In this document: in pieces, positions 51,826 to 61,003 of the stretch
How positions within the stretch are numbered: position 1 is the first letter of the stretch
How the letters are laid out: the number at the start of each line of letters is the position of its first letter
Source: Sphingobacterium multivorum
GTDB lineage: Bacteria > Bacteroidota > Bacteroidia > Sphingobacteriales > Sphingobacteriaceae
DNA length: 64,000 bases
NCBI RefSeq assembly: GCF_039511225.1
Contig: NZ_CP154261.1
Coordinates: 3,782,001 to 3,846,000, forward strand
Direction of reading: 5' to 3'
Notes under the pieces: generated by a model
Databases searched by the model: none
The model's input: the letters and a program-made list of their open reading frames with translations, nothing else
What the model was told of the DNA's origin: nothing
Position numbers and translations under genes: made by a program

Positions 51826-52602
51826 TTAGCTATTTTTCCAATTAGCGTTTCTTTTATCACGCATGGCATCCATTCCTTCTTTGAAATCATCGGATCTACG
51901 CAAATCCGCCAATGCATCTAAGAGAAAACTATACTTATCATCAAAGCCTCGTTCTTTTAGTCTTCGGAGTGCACCATAACCCCTTGCTATAGCCAAGGGA
52001 GCATTTTTAAGGATAGTTTCTCTCAATTCGACCAAGGCAGTTTCTTCAACATCCAAAACTCCGTACAGGATGCCCTTATCCAACGCCTCCTGAGCAGAAA
52101 AAGAACTTCCCCTGATACAGAGATCCATCGCTTTCCTTTCAGGCATATATTCCATAAGTAAGGCCAATACCTGAAATGGAAAGAGTCCGATTTTTACTTC
52201 CGGCAAAGAAAAACGTACATGGGGCAGTGCAAATAAGTAAGTGCAAGATAATGCAATCAAAAAACCACCTGCAATAACATCTCCCCTAACAACGCAGATT
52301 GAAGGCTTATCTAAACAGGCAAATATTTCTGCCAAAGACTTTTCAACCTTTGGAATAGCCGGGTTACCGATATCCACTGTAGGATCTTCAAAAGCTTTAA
52401 GATCCATACCGGCACAGAACACTGGACCTTCAGCCTCTATTTGTACTAAACGAATATCGGGATTGCTATTCGCCAGATTCAATGCATAGGCGATTTCGTT
52501 CACCATAGTCGGACTAAAAGCATTTCTTTTATCCGAACGGGCCAGCGTCAAATTGAACACATGCTGCTGAATGCGCACCTTTATAAAATTTAGTTTTTCC
52601 AT
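51826..52602 (-). CDS. Enoyl-CoA hydratase/isomerase, probably methylglutaconyl-CoA hydratase
   Basis: 258-residue crotonase: LARSDKRNAFSPTMVNEIAYAL, oxyanion-hole VFCAGMDLKAF, GGFLIALSCTYLF and FSLPEVKIGLFP with the family glutamate. Between HMG-CoA lyase and an acyl-CoA dehydrogenase cluster, it most likely hydrates 3-methylglutaconyl-CoA in leucine breakdown. It follows the lyase gene by six bases. Confidence 0.87.
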   Translation of the reverse strand: MEKLNFIKVRIQQHVFNLTLARSDKRNAFSPTMVNEIAYALNLANSNPDIRLVQIEAEGPVFCAGMDLKAFEDPTVDIGNPAIPKVEKSLAEIFACLDKPSICVVRGDVIAGGFLIALSCTYLFALPHVRFSLPEVKIGLFPFQVLALLMEYMPERKAMDLCIRGSSFSAQEALDKGILYGVLDVEETALVELRETILKNAPLAIARGYGALRRLKERGFDDKYSFLLDALADLRRSDDFKEGMDAMRDKRNANWKNS

Positions 52603-52608
52603 CTCCCT

Positions 52609-53451
52609 CTACAAAATCATTTCCCTGAAGCTATGCTCCAATCCGATTATTTCAGCATCAGTTCCTCGTCCAAAATACTGCAACAAGAGCTCTGAAGGTA
52701 TATTGCCAACCAAATCATCTTTTGCAAATGGACAACCGCCATAACCAAGTAATGCACCTTCAAATTTACGGCAGCCGGCGAGATAAGCGGCGTCAATCTT
52801 TGCCATGCTCTCCTCTCGCCTTGCATGAAAATGTGCCCCTATTTCTAGTTGTGGAAAACGAGCTTTAACAATACTAAATAATGCTGAAATCTGATTCGCA
52901 TCGGCTTCTGAAGTAGTATCTGCCAAAGAAAATTCCCGGATACCCAGATCGTATAATTTCCCGATCCACTCTTCTACCAATAGTGGTGACCAAGGATCGT
53001 TGTAGGGGTTCCCAAAAGCCATGCTAATATAAATAACCAAAGATTTATGATTAGCGTCGGCCAAAGCTTTCATTTCTTTTACCTGCTGATAAGAAGCTGC
53101 CAAGCCCATATTCGTATTTCGCAATTGAAATGTTTCCGATATTGAAAATGGATACCCTAAAAAATCGATTTTCTCCTCTTGAGCTGCCTCTTGTGCCCCC
53201 CGTAAATTGGCTACAATCGCCAATAATTTCACTTTATCGGTCTTTCTGATTCCTTCCAGTACTGCTTTTGTATCCGCCAACTGCGGAACTGCTTTCGGCG
53301 AAACGAAAGATCCAAAATCAATAACATCAAACAGCCCACTTTCGATTAACGTATTGATATGTTTAATTTTCTTAGCTGTCTCAATAAAGTTATGAAGCCC
53401 TTGAACAGCGTCTCTTGGGCAATCAACCAATACAACTTGATCCCTCATCAT
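52609..53451 (-). CDS. Hydroxymethylglutaryl-CoA lyase
   Basis: 280 residues, DRE-TIM type barrel: VVLVDCPRDAVQG, IDFGSFVSPKAVPQLADT, YISMAFGNPYNDPWSP, EFSLADTTSEAD, GAHFHARREESM and the catalytic-Cys loop GALLGYGGCPFAKDD. Splits HMG-CoA to acetoacetate and acetyl-CoA, the last leucine-specific step. Acetoacetate can then be taken by the acetoacetate-CoA ligase nearby. Three bases after the dehydrogenase gene. Confidence 0.93.
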   Translation of the reverse strand: MMRDQVVLVDCPRDAVQGLHNFIETAKKIKHINTLIESGLFDVIDFGSFVSPKAVPQLADTKAVLEGIRKTDKVKLLAIVANLRGAQEAAQEEKIDFLGYPFSISETFQLRNTNMGLAASYQQVKEMKALADANHKSLVIYISMAFGNPYNDPWSPLLVEEWIGKLYDLGIREFSLADTTSEADANQISALFSIVKARFPQLEIGAHFHARREESMAKIDAAYLAGCRKFEGALLGYGGCPFAKDDLVGNIPSELLLQYFGRGTDAEIIGLEHSFREMIL

Positions 53452-53454
53452 ATG

Positions 53455-54609
53455 CTATAAAATATCTTTCTCAATCTCTCTAGCGATCACCATTTTCTGA
53501 ATACTTGAAGTCCCCTCACCTATTGTACAAAGTTTAGCATCTCTAAAAAATTTCTCAGCAGGATAGTCCTTTGTAAATCCGTAGCCACCAAAGATCTGCA
53601 CAGATTCATTTGAGACACTAACGGCGGCCTCTGAAGCATAAAGTTTAGCCATCGCACCAATTTTAGAAACACGCTCTCCATGATCCTTTAAATAGCCCGC
53701 CTGCCTCGTCAACAGTTCGCTGGCCTCCACCTGTGTAGCCATATCTGCAAGCGCAAAAGAAACTGCCTGAAATTCGTAAATCTTTTTCCCAAATTGCTCA
53801 CGCTCGTGCGCATATTTCAACGCACATTCGTAAGCTCCGCGGGCAATACCCAAAGAAAGTGCCGCAATAGAAATACGTCCGCCATCCAATAATTTTAGGG
53901 CCTGCACAAACCCTTGCCCTTCCTCACCGATGAGTTGATCCCGATGAATCCGACAATTATCAAAAAACAGACAGGCAGTTTCTGAGGCGCGCATCCCTAA
54001 TTTATTTTCTTTCTTTCCTGCGGTAAATCCAGGTGTACCTTTCTCAACAATGAAAGCTGACATCCCTTTTTTATTTCCTTTAGCCCCCGTCCGCGCAATA
54101 ACGACAGCAACACTAGAACTGATGGCATGCGTGATAAAATTCTTAGAACCATTTAACACGTAGTGATCACCATCTCTCTCCGCAAATGTCGTCATGCCAC
54201 CCGCGTCCGAACCAGAACCGGTTTCTGTAAGTCCCCAGGCACCAATCCATTCAGCTGTCGCCAACTTTGGAAGATAACGCTTCTTCTGTTCTTCACTGGC
54301 AAAACTTAATATATGATTTGTGCACAGCGAATTATGCGCCGCCACAGAAAGCCCGATTGAACCACACACCTTGGAAATCTCATCCAAAACAGTAATGTAT
54401 TCCTGGTATCCAAGTCCCGATCCCCCATATTCTTCAGGAACGATCACCCCCATGAAACCGTGTTCGCCTAACTTTTTAAAAACTTCTATTGGAAATATTT
54501 GGGCTTCGTCCCATTCCATCACATAAGGTTTGATATGATACTGTGCAAAATCCCGTGCACTTTGTCTGATCATATCCATTTGTTGTTTATTTTCAATAAA
54601 CATAAGCAT
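53455..54609 (-). CDS. Acyl-CoA dehydrogenase (isovaleryl-CoA-like)
   Basis: 384 residues with [91 protein letters not shown] and [34 protein letters not shown], all FAD-enzyme landmarks; the glutamate base lies in the last block. In this setting isovaleryl-CoA is the likeliest substrate. The promoter candidate TATATTTG is at 54648-54641. Confidence 0.93.
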   Translation of the reverse strand: MLMFIENKQQMDMIRQSARDFAQYHIKPYVMEWDEAQIFPIEVFKKLGEHGFMGVIVPEEYGGSGLGYQEYITVLDEISKVCGSIGLSVAAHNSLCTNHILSFASEEQKKRYLPKLATAEWIGAWGLTETGSGSDAGGMTTFAERDGDHYVLNGSKNFITHAISSSVAVVIARTGAKGNKKGMSAFIVEKGTPGFTAGKKENKLGMRASETACLFFDNCRIHRDQLIGEEGQGFVQALKLLDGGRISIAALSLGIARGAYECALKYAHEREQFGKKIYEFQAVSFALADMATQVEASELLTRQAGYLKDHGERVSKIGAMAKLYASEAAVSVSNESVQIFGGYGFTKDYPAEKFFRDAKLCTIGEGTSSIQKMVIAREIEKDIL

Positions 54610-54756
54610 GAATATTAAATTTACAATCGGTAATTCAATTCAAATATATCAAAATATTTAGGAATAAAATTGCAAATATTTTAAAATTTTATTTTAAATT
54701 TATCTAAAAATAAGAAATTCTTAATTTAACAGTTTTTAAAACCAAGATTATAAATT

Positions 54757-56364
54757 ATGAAGGAGCTACTCGCGTTACTTCGCCAAAAAAGAGAAAATTT
54801 AAAATTCGGTGGCGGCATCGATAAAATAAAAAAACTGAAAGAAAAAGGCAAAATGTCAGCTTGGGAACGAATAGAATATCTGCTGGACCCAGATCGAGAA
54901 TATATTGAAATAGGTATGTTTGCCGGTGAAGGAATGTACAAAGAACATGGTGGATGCATAAACGCAGGCTGCGCAGCAGTACTGGGCTACGTAAAATCCA
55001 AACTATGTGTCATTGTCTCCAACGACGCAACAGTAAAAGCTGGGGCATGGTTCCCAATTTCTGCAAAGAAAAATCTACGCGCGCAAGAAATTGCCATGGA
55101 AAACAACTTGCCAATTATCTATTTAGTAGATTCTGCTGGCGTATTTTTGCCGCTACAAGATGAAATCTTTCCGGATAAAGATCATTTTGGACGCATATTC
55201 CGTAACAACGCCCGAATGTCCTCCATGGGAATACCACAAATTGCAGCAATTATGGGAAGTTGCGTAGCAGGTGGCGCTTATTTACCTATTATGTCCGACT
55301 ATGCCTTTATCGTCGAAGGAACAGGATCTGTATTTTTAGCAGGCCCATACCTGGTCAAATCTGCAATAGGTGAAACCGTAGATGCTGAAACACTCGGCGG
55401 AGCTTCTACTCATTCGGAGATATCCGGCGTAACAGACAATAAATTTCCCGACGACCAAACCTGTTTAGATGCTATAAAAAATGTTATCGATAAAATCGGT
55501 GGAAATCCAAAAGCTAATTTCGACAGAAAGATAAGCCTACCCCCAAAAACAGATCCGAGTAAAATAGCAGAGATTCTTCCCGAAGACAGAACAAAACCTT
55601 ATCGTATGCAGGATATCCTGAATGCAATTGTAGACGCAGAGACTTTAGAAGAATACAAGCCAGATTATGGGAAAACCATTGTATGCGGCCTCGCCCGCAT
55701 AGATGGCTGGGCTGTCGGGATCGTTGCTAATCAACGCGAGATCATTAAAGCCAAGAAACCTGGCAACACCATGGAAATGCAGATGGGCGGAGTTATCTAT
55801 AGTGATTCAGCAGATAAGGCGGCGCGCTTCATCATGAATTGCAACCAGCAGCGTATTCCACTTGTTTTTTTTCAGGACGTCACTGGTTTTATGGTAGGGA
55901 GCCGATCTGAACAAGGGGGGATTATCAAAGACGGCGCAAAAATGGTCAATGCAATGGCCAACTCCGTAGTCCCAAAATTTACATTTATTGTCGGAAACAG
56001 TTATGGCGCAGGAAATTATGCAATGTGTGGAAAAGCATATGACCCACGACTAATCTACGCTTGGCCTACTGCCCAAATGGCAGTCATGAGCGGTGCCGCA
56101 GCAGGCAAAACACTCTTTCAAATCCAAGAATCAGCTTTAAAGTCCAAAGGTCAGGAAATTAATGAAGAAGAGAAAAACGACCTCCTTAAATCCATCGAAG
56201 ACCGGTACAACGAGCAATTGAGCCCATATTACGCTGCTGCAAGACTATGGGTTGATGGAATTATAGCACCTGAAGAAACACGAAAAGTTATCAGCATGGG
56301 AATTGAAGCTGCCAACGAAAAACCTATCCTAGACCGGTATAATGTAGGTGTTATACAGGTCTGA
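54757..56364 (+). CDS. Acyl-CoA carboxylase, carboxyltransferase beta subunit (methylcrotonyl-CoA carboxylase-like)
   Basis: 535 residues, two crotonase-like halves: FGGGIDKIKKLKEKGKMSAWERIEYLLD, MAAIMGSCVAGGAYLPIMSDY-type sequence, EFIVEGTGSVFLAGPYLVK and the GGASTHSEISGVTD, then FFQDVTGFMVGSRSEQGGI and NSYGAGNYAMCGKAYDPRLIYAWPTA. This is the biotin-using transferase half; the leucine-pathway neighbours point to methylcrotonyl-CoA. No biotin carboxylase or biotin carrier gene lies in the window. Confidence 0.93.
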   Translation: MKELLALLRQKRENLKFGGGIDKIKKLKEKGKMSAWERIEYLLDPDREYIEIGMFAGEGMYKEHGGCINAGCAAVLGYVKSKLCVIVSNDATVKAGAWFPISAKKNLRAQEIAMENNLPIIYLVDSAGVFLPLQDEIFPDKDHFGRIFRNNARMSSMGIPQIAAIMGSCVAGGAYLPIMSDYAFIVEGTGSVFLAGPYLVKSAIGETVDAETLGGASTHSEISGVTDNKFPDDQTCLDAIKNVIDKIGGNPKANFDRKISLPPKTDPSKIAEILPEDRTKPYRMQDILNAIVDAETLEEYKPDYGKTIVCGLARIDGWAVGIVANQREIIKAKKPGNTMEMQMGGVIYSDSADKAARFIMNCNQQRIPLVFFQDVTGFMVGSRSEQGGIIKDGAKMVNAMANSVVPKFTFIVGNSYGAGNYAMCGKAYDPRLIYAWPTAQMAVMSGAAAGKTLFQIQESALKSKGQEINEEEKNDLLKSIEDRYNEQLSPYYAAARLWVDGIIAPEETRKVISMGIEAANEKPILDRYNVGVIQV

Positions 56365-56384
56365 GTGGAGCAAAGTTAAATTCG

Positions 56385-56425
56385 AAAACCCCTCAAACGG
56401 GAAACTTCGTCATCTGAGGGGTTTT
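56385..56425. terminator. Terminator between the carboxylase and acetoacetate ligase genes
   Basis: AAAACCCCTCA (56385-56395) with TGAGGGGTTTT (56415-56425), 19-base loop, T-run on the plus strand and a shorter one on the minus. Confidence 0.88.
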
Positions 56426-56454
56426 TAAATTAGCTATTTTATAGCTTACTATAC

Positions 56455-58383
56455 TTAGGATCTTCTCCAGATTTTGCTAATCGCTTCAAAGTCCAACAAA
56501 GATTCTCGGTTCCGCATAATGTCTATTGACACCGCTTTTTCTACGGGCACCCCCGAAAAGATCTTCTTAATAGGCAGCTCCAGCTTCTTACCGCTTAATG
56601 TGTAAGGAATAGCCGCTACTTGAAAAATATCGTCAGGCACATGTCGCGGACTATATTGCTGCCGAAGCTCCCGTTTAATCTCCCCTTTTAACGCGTCATT
56701 CAATAAGCCATTGTCCAATTGAACAAAAAGCAACATATCAGATGATCCATTTTCATGATCTACACAAATAACCAAGCTATCCAAGACCCCTTCAGTTCTA
56801 TTTAAAACATTATAGATCTCCGCAGTACCGATGCGTACGCCGCCACGGTTCAGAGTTGCATCTGAACGGCCGTACATAATTACTCCATCATGGGCAGTAA
56901 TCTTAATCCAGTCACCATGACTCCAAACACCACTATATTTATCAAAATAACTATCGAAGTATTTTTTATTCCCCACATCGTTCCAAAAATAGATGGGCAT
57001 GCAGGGCATGGGAGCTAAAATAACGAGTTCTCCCACCTCCCCATAAAGCGGATGACCATTCTCATCAAATGCTTCTATCTTAGCTCCTAAGGCGCGGCAT
57101 TGAATCTCTCCTGCATAAACATCAAGCAAAGTGCAACCCGAAAGAAAGGCACTGCAAACGTCTGTACCACCACTTAACGAGACAATTTGACTTTTTGGAA
57201 ACTGCACATTTAGCCACTCAAATACATCTGGCGGAAGTGGTGAGCCTGTCGACCCTATTGTTTTCGGCTGATAGGCCAGAGATCTTAAATCTTGATCCTG
57301 ACAGGAGATGAGATAAGCAGCGCCAACACCAAAATGATCCACCTTACTTTCTTGTGCAAACCTCCATAAACTCAATTTGTCGGGATAATTCGTAGCTCCA
57401 TCATATATACACAATGTATTTCCCATTAAAAGGGCCGAAAGCGCATAATTCCACATCATCCATCCTGTAGTAGAATACCACATAAATCGATCGCCGTCTT
57501 GCACGTTTTGATGGAGTCCAAGTGCTTTCATATGTTCTAATAGCATACCACCAACTCCATGTGTAATGGCTTTGGGCTTCCCGGTAGTTCCTGAAGAATA
57601 CAAAATCCATATTGGAGCGTCAAAAGGCATTGCCGTAAATTGGAGCTTAGCTTGTGTAAGATCCTTTTTCAGAATCTCTTCCCAAATAGGATCATCAATC
57701 AAAACACAAGCTACTAAAGATGGTAGCCGCTGCGAAAGTTGCTTAATACTTTCCGCCTTTTCAAAAAGACGTCCATTATAATAATAACTGGAATTTGCGA
57801 AGAGCACTTTGGGTTCAATCTGCTCAAAACGATCCTGAATACTTGCCTCACCAAAGTCCGGCGAACAACAGGACCAAACAGCACCTATGGAATTAGCCGC
57901 CAAAAATAACGCAACAGCTTCAACGCCATTAATCAATACACCAGCGACGCGATCTCCACTTTGTACACCGATTTCTTTCAAATAGACCTGAAGTTTGAAA
58001 ACCATGGATTCTAGCTCGGCCCATGAGACCTCTCTTTTAGCGCACTGTTCGGATTGAAAGATTAATGCAGGACGCTTTTCCGTTGTATTTCGAAATACGT
58101 GTTCAGCATAACTCAAGGTTGCACCAGCAAACCATTTTGTCCCAATAAAGCTTGTGGAATCTGCTGGTAACTCGACAATTTTTGCAGGGTCTGAATGAAA
58201 TTTTAAATTAAAATAGGCGGCTATACGCTTCCAAAAATTAGCCAGTTCCGTCGTTGACCATGCCCAAAGGTCCTGATAGGATGGAAAGAATAAGCCGTGC
58301 TCATTCTCCACATATTGTTTAAACTTATTGATCTCAGCTAGAGATTTTTGCTCTTCTGTTGGGCTCCAGAGTAATTTCCCCAT
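56455..58383 (-). CDS. Acetoacetate-CoA ligase
   Basis: 642 residues of the adenylate-forming family; ADSTSFIGTKWFAGATLSYAEH, the AMP-binding WILYSSGTTGKPKAITHG, SLSGGTDVCSAF, IMYGRSDATLNRGGVRIGTAEIY and TLSGKKLELPIKKI with the catalytic Lys. Length and the N-terminal LWSPTEEQKSLAEINKF fit acetoacetyl-CoA synthetases. It would activate acetoacetate released by HMG-CoA lyase. Promoter at 58411-58441. Confidence 0.94.
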   Translation of the reverse strand: MGKLLWSPTEEQKSLAEINKFKQYVENEHGLFFPSYQDLWAWSTTELANFWKRIAAYFNLKFHSDPAKIVELPADSTSFIGTKWFAGATLSYAEHVFRNTTEKRPALIFQSEQCAKREVSWAELESMVFKLQVYLKEIGVQSGDRVAGVLINGVEAVALFLAANSIGAVWSCCSPDFGEASIQDRFEQIEPKVLFANSSYYYNGRLFEKAESIKQLSQRLPSLVACVLIDDPIWEEILKKDLTQAKLQFTAMPFDAPIWILYSSGTTGKPKAITHGVGGMLLEHMKALGLHQNVQDGDRFMWYSTTGWMMWNYALSALLMGNTLCIYDGATNYPDKLSLWRFAQESKVDHFGVGAAYLISCQDQDLRSLAYQPKTIGSTGSPLPPDVFEWLNVQFPKSQIVSLSGGTDVCSAFLSGCTLLDVYAGEIQCRALGAKIEAFDENGHPLYGEVGELVILAPMPCMPIYFWNDVGNKKYFDSYFDKYSGVWSHGDWIKITAHDGVIMYGRSDATLNRGGVRIGTAEIYNVLNRTEGVLDSLVICVDHENGSSDMLLFVQLDNGLLNDALKGEIKRELRQQYSPRHVPDDIFQVAAIPYTLSGKKLELPIKKIFSGVPVEKAVSIDIMRNRESLLDFEAISKIWRRS

Positions 58384-58410
58384 AATAGTTAGCTATAAAA
58401 CGGTTATAGC

Positions 58411-58441
58411 CAAACTTAGATAAATTTACTTATATATGCAA
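58411..58441 (-). promoter_or_regulatory. Promoter of the acetoacetate-CoA ligase gene
   Basis: Minus strand TTG (58441-58439), 20-base spacer, TAAGTTTG (58418-58411) inside the motif AAATTTATCTAAGTTTGG shared with 36.3 and 59.6 kb. Confidence 0.8.
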
Positions 58442-58505
58442 TTTTAAATATTTCTGTTTGCCGATAACTGTACCTCATATTTTTCGATTAAATACGAATA
58501 CTCAA

Positions 58506-59552
58506 TTATAGTACTTCTATAGCCGTATTCATTTCTACCGGATGCCCGGTGCACAAAAGTACTCTTCCTTGTTCAACTTCACGATCAGTTAACACCTCAT
58601 TATAGTCCATTCTCACTTTTCCCCTTGTACACTGCGAAATACAAGTACTACACATACCGGATTTGCAGGAATACGGCAGCTTGATTTTATGTTCTAATCC
58701 GATGTCCAAAATGGTTTTATTGTAGGGAACCTCAAGATTATACGTTCTACCTTGAAAATATAATTCGATGGTATAAGTCGTTGTATCGACTTCCTTTTCA
58801 GTCTCGTCATCATCATCCGCTTCATTTTCGGGCAATAGAAATGTCTCTCGTTTTATTTGGTTGGAATCAAATCCCATTCCCAAAAGTGTAAAACGACAGA
58901 GATCCATATAAATCACAGGACCGCAGGTATAGAACAATGCGTCTTCCCTATTTCCAAACAAATGATCGTTAACAATAGCATGTATATAATCTCTATTTAA
59001 CCTGGCTTTCATCAGGTTTTTACTGTTGGAAAAAATCCACACAATAGTTAATCGATCAGGAAATCGGTCTGCCCAATGTTCCAATTCCGCGCGAAACGGA
59101 GTTAACTCCAGGGTACTATTGCTGTAAATTAACACGATTTTTGACTTACTTTCCGCAAGAAGCGCTGTCTTTAGAATAGCGTACAAGGGCGTGATGCCAA
59201 TTCCTGCAGCAAACAAAAATAAGGTACGAACCTTTTCCGGCTCAGGCTCATATACAAACAAACCTTGAGGTTCCATCGCATTGACGATATCCCCTTCTAC
59301 AATAGTGTGGTGGAGCAGTCGAGATATTTCGCCATTTTCGACACGCTTAACAGTGATGCTTAAGGGCTCATTATTATCCGGCGAACTATTAAAGGAGTAC
59401 GAACGACGTACCTCACGGTCGCCAAACACAAAAGAAAGCGTAATAAATTGCCCCGCTTTATAGGAAGGATAGTCGCCTGCTATCGACTCAAGCTGAAAGG
59501 TAATATTATTATTAGGTTGGGGGATGATTTTTGAAATCCTTAAAGTATACAT
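58506..59552 (-). CDS. PaaE-like ferredoxin/NAD(P)H reductase
   Basis: 348 residues: FAD domain (RRSYSFNSSPDNNEPLSITVKRV), NAD(P) domain (LFLFAAGIGITPLYAILK, YTCGPVIYMD), an acidic linker (ENEADDDDETEKEVD), and a C-terminal plant-type [2Fe-2S] domain with Cys ligands in PYSCKSGMCSTCISQC and LLCTGHP. Resembles the reductase of phenylacetyl-CoA epoxidase, but no paaABCD genes are here, so its acceptor is unknown. Confidence 0.9.
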   Translation of the reverse strand: MYTLRISKIIPQPNNNITFQLESIAGDYPSYKAGQFITLSFVFGDREVRRSYSFNSSPDNNEPLSITVKRVENGEISRLLHHTIVEGDIVNAMEPQGLFVYEPEPEKVRTLFLFAAGIGITPLYAILKTALLAESKSKIVLIYSNSTLELTPFRAELEHWADRFPDRLTIVWIFSNSKNLMKARLNRDYIHAIVNDHLFGNREDALFYTCGPVIYMDLCRFTLLGMGFDSNQIKRETFLLPENEADDDDETEKEVDTTTYTIELYFQGRTYNLEVPYNKTILDIGLEHKIKLPYSCKSGMCSTCISQCTRGKVRMDYNEVLTDREVEQGRVLLCTGHPVEMNTAIEVL

Positions 59553-59556
59553 AGAT

Positions 59557-59587
59557 CAAACTTAGCTAAATTTGATTTTATAAACAA
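59557..59587 (-). promoter_or_regulatory. Promoter of the PaaE-like reductase gene
   Basis: Minus strand TTG (59587-59585), 20-base spacer, TAAGTTTG (59564-59557), within CAAATTTAGCTAAGTTTG. Confidence 0.8.
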
Positions 59588-59758
59588 TTATAATTCTTTA
59601 GTACAAGTGGCCTTAGATCACCTTAACGCCCCCCTAGAATATTGCATAATTATATATAGCACAACACCATAAAACCGACATTCAAAACAAAGTGAGCCCT
59701 CCTATAAAAATAAATTTATAACAATTTTGTGGTATTACAATTAACAGACAATTCTTGC

Positions 59759-59769
59759 ACAATAATTGT
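59759..59769. promoter_or_regulatory. PerR/Fur-like palindrome upstream of the SOD gene
   Basis: ACAATAATTGT is a perfect 5-1-5 palindrome about 48 bases before the SOD start. It resembles the core of the PerR box (ATAATnATTAT) with two symmetric changes. Regulator binding is a guess. Confidence 0.35.
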
Positions 59770-59816
59770 AAAATTTCACGTTATATTTATATCAAAACTA
59801 ATCACAAAAAGATTAT

Positions 59817-60533
59817 ATGCAAACACGCAGAAACTTCCTTCAAAATGCAGCAAAAGCCACATTAGGCATCGCTGTATCTGGATCAATATTACAAGATATT
59901 GCTTCCGCGAAAGCTACTGAATTAAATGCCGCTACCTTAAAGTTTTCCCAAGTAAAATTACCTTTCAGTTATGCTGCTTTGGAGCCTAATATTGATGCGT
60001 TGACGATGGAAATCCATTATACAAAGCACCATATGGCCTATATTAACGCCGTTAACGACGCTATTGTTGCTGAAAACATTAAAGAGGCCTCTGAGGAGCA
60101 GCTCCTAGCAAACGTATCTAAGTATTCTCCTAAAGCAAGGAATAATGCTGGCGGAGCCTGGAACCATAACTTCTTTTGGGAGAGCTTGTCCGATAAGCCT
60201 AGCCAACCCTCCGAAAAATTATTGACGATGATCAATAAGACATTCGGTTCTTTAGACAAATTCAAAGAACAGTTTGCCGCAGCAGCAACCTCACGATTTG
60301 GTTCGGGATGGGCCTGGTTGATTTTGGATGACTCTGGTAACTTAAAAATTACATCTACTCCAAACCAGGACAACCCTTTGATGGATGTTGCCGAGGTAAA
60401 AGGCATTCCTATTTTAGGTCTTGATGTATGGGAGCATGCTTACTACCTGCACTATCAAAACAAAAGAGCCGATTATATTAAAAATTGGTGGAATGTTGTG
60501 AATTGGAAAAAAGTCAATGAAAGATTAGCATAA
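59817..60533 (+). CDS. Fe/Mn superoxide dismutase with Tat-type signal
   Basis: 238 residues. The N-terminus MQTRRNFLQNAAKATLGIAV carries the twin arginine and hydrophobic stretch of a Tat signal, so the folded enzyme is probably exported. Metal ligands are visible as His67 (MEIHYTKHH), the His in WNHNFFWESL, and Asp and His in DVWEHAYYLHY. GGAWNHNFFW does not settle Fe versus Mn. Detoxifies superoxide outside the cytoplasm. Terminator follows. Confidence 0.95.
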   Translation: MQTRRNFLQNAAKATLGIAVSGSILQDIASAKATELNAATLKFSQVKLPFSYAALEPNIDALTMEIHYTKHHMAYINAVNDAIVAENIKEASEEQLLANVSKYSPKARNNAGGAWNHNFFWESLSDKPSQPSEKLLTMINKTFGSLDKFKEQFAAAATSRFGSGWAWLILDDSGNLKITSTPNQDNPLMDVAEVKGIPILGLDVWEHAYYLHYQNKRADYIKNWWNVVNWKKVNERLA

Positions 60534-60566
60534 AAAAAGCTCGATTAGTAATAATCGAGCTTTTTT
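60533..60566. terminator. Two-way terminator after the SOD gene
   Basis: AAAAAAGCTCGATTA (60533-60547) with TAATCGAGCTTTTTT (60552-60566), four-base loop. The SRPBCC gene converges on it from the other side. Confidence 0.92.
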
Positions 60567-60585
60567 ATATCCGTTATGAACCAAT

Positions 60586-60984
60586 CTACCCTAATTTTTC
60601 TTTTAATTTGTTGACCTGAAAATCAACTAATTTTTGTAATGGCCCAGAAGCGATCATTTTCATCATCATGTTGAGATCAGCATCTATAATAAATGTTGCC
60701 TTTGTCACCGTATCAGCAATAACTTGCAATTCCCAACGAAGAGTAACCTCAAAAGGCGCCTTTTCCGAGGGAACCAACGTAATAAACCGATTCTCAACAC
60801 GCTCTTCTACCCGAAGTGCCAATTTTGCCATATTCTGTATTGTAAATCGAGCTTCGTCCGTAGTCGAAGACCAATTGTAGATATTTTCTGGCATTAATTG
60901 TTCATGATTGTTGAGATCCGCCAAAAATGCATACACATCGCTGACAGTTTTGTTGATTTCTGTTGTGTTCTGAATAGTAGTCAT
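60586..60984 (-). CDS. SRPBCC family protein
   Basis: 132 residues beginning TTIQNTTEINKTVSDVYAFLADLNNHEQLMPENI and containing a beta-sheet core (FEVTLRWELQVIAD, TKATFIIDADLNMMM), the START-like hydrophobic-cavity fold. Ligand unknown. 19 bases downstream of pyrE and probably cotranscribed with it. Confidence 0.88.
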   Translation of the reverse strand: MTTIQNTTEINKTVSDVYAFLADLNNHEQLMPENIYNWSSTTDEARFTIQNMAKLALRVEERVENRFITLVPSEKAPFEVTLRWELQVIADTVTKATFIIDADLNMMMKMIASGPLQKLVDFQVNKLKEKLG

Positions 60985-61003
60985 AACGATAAATTAATCC
61001 TCA

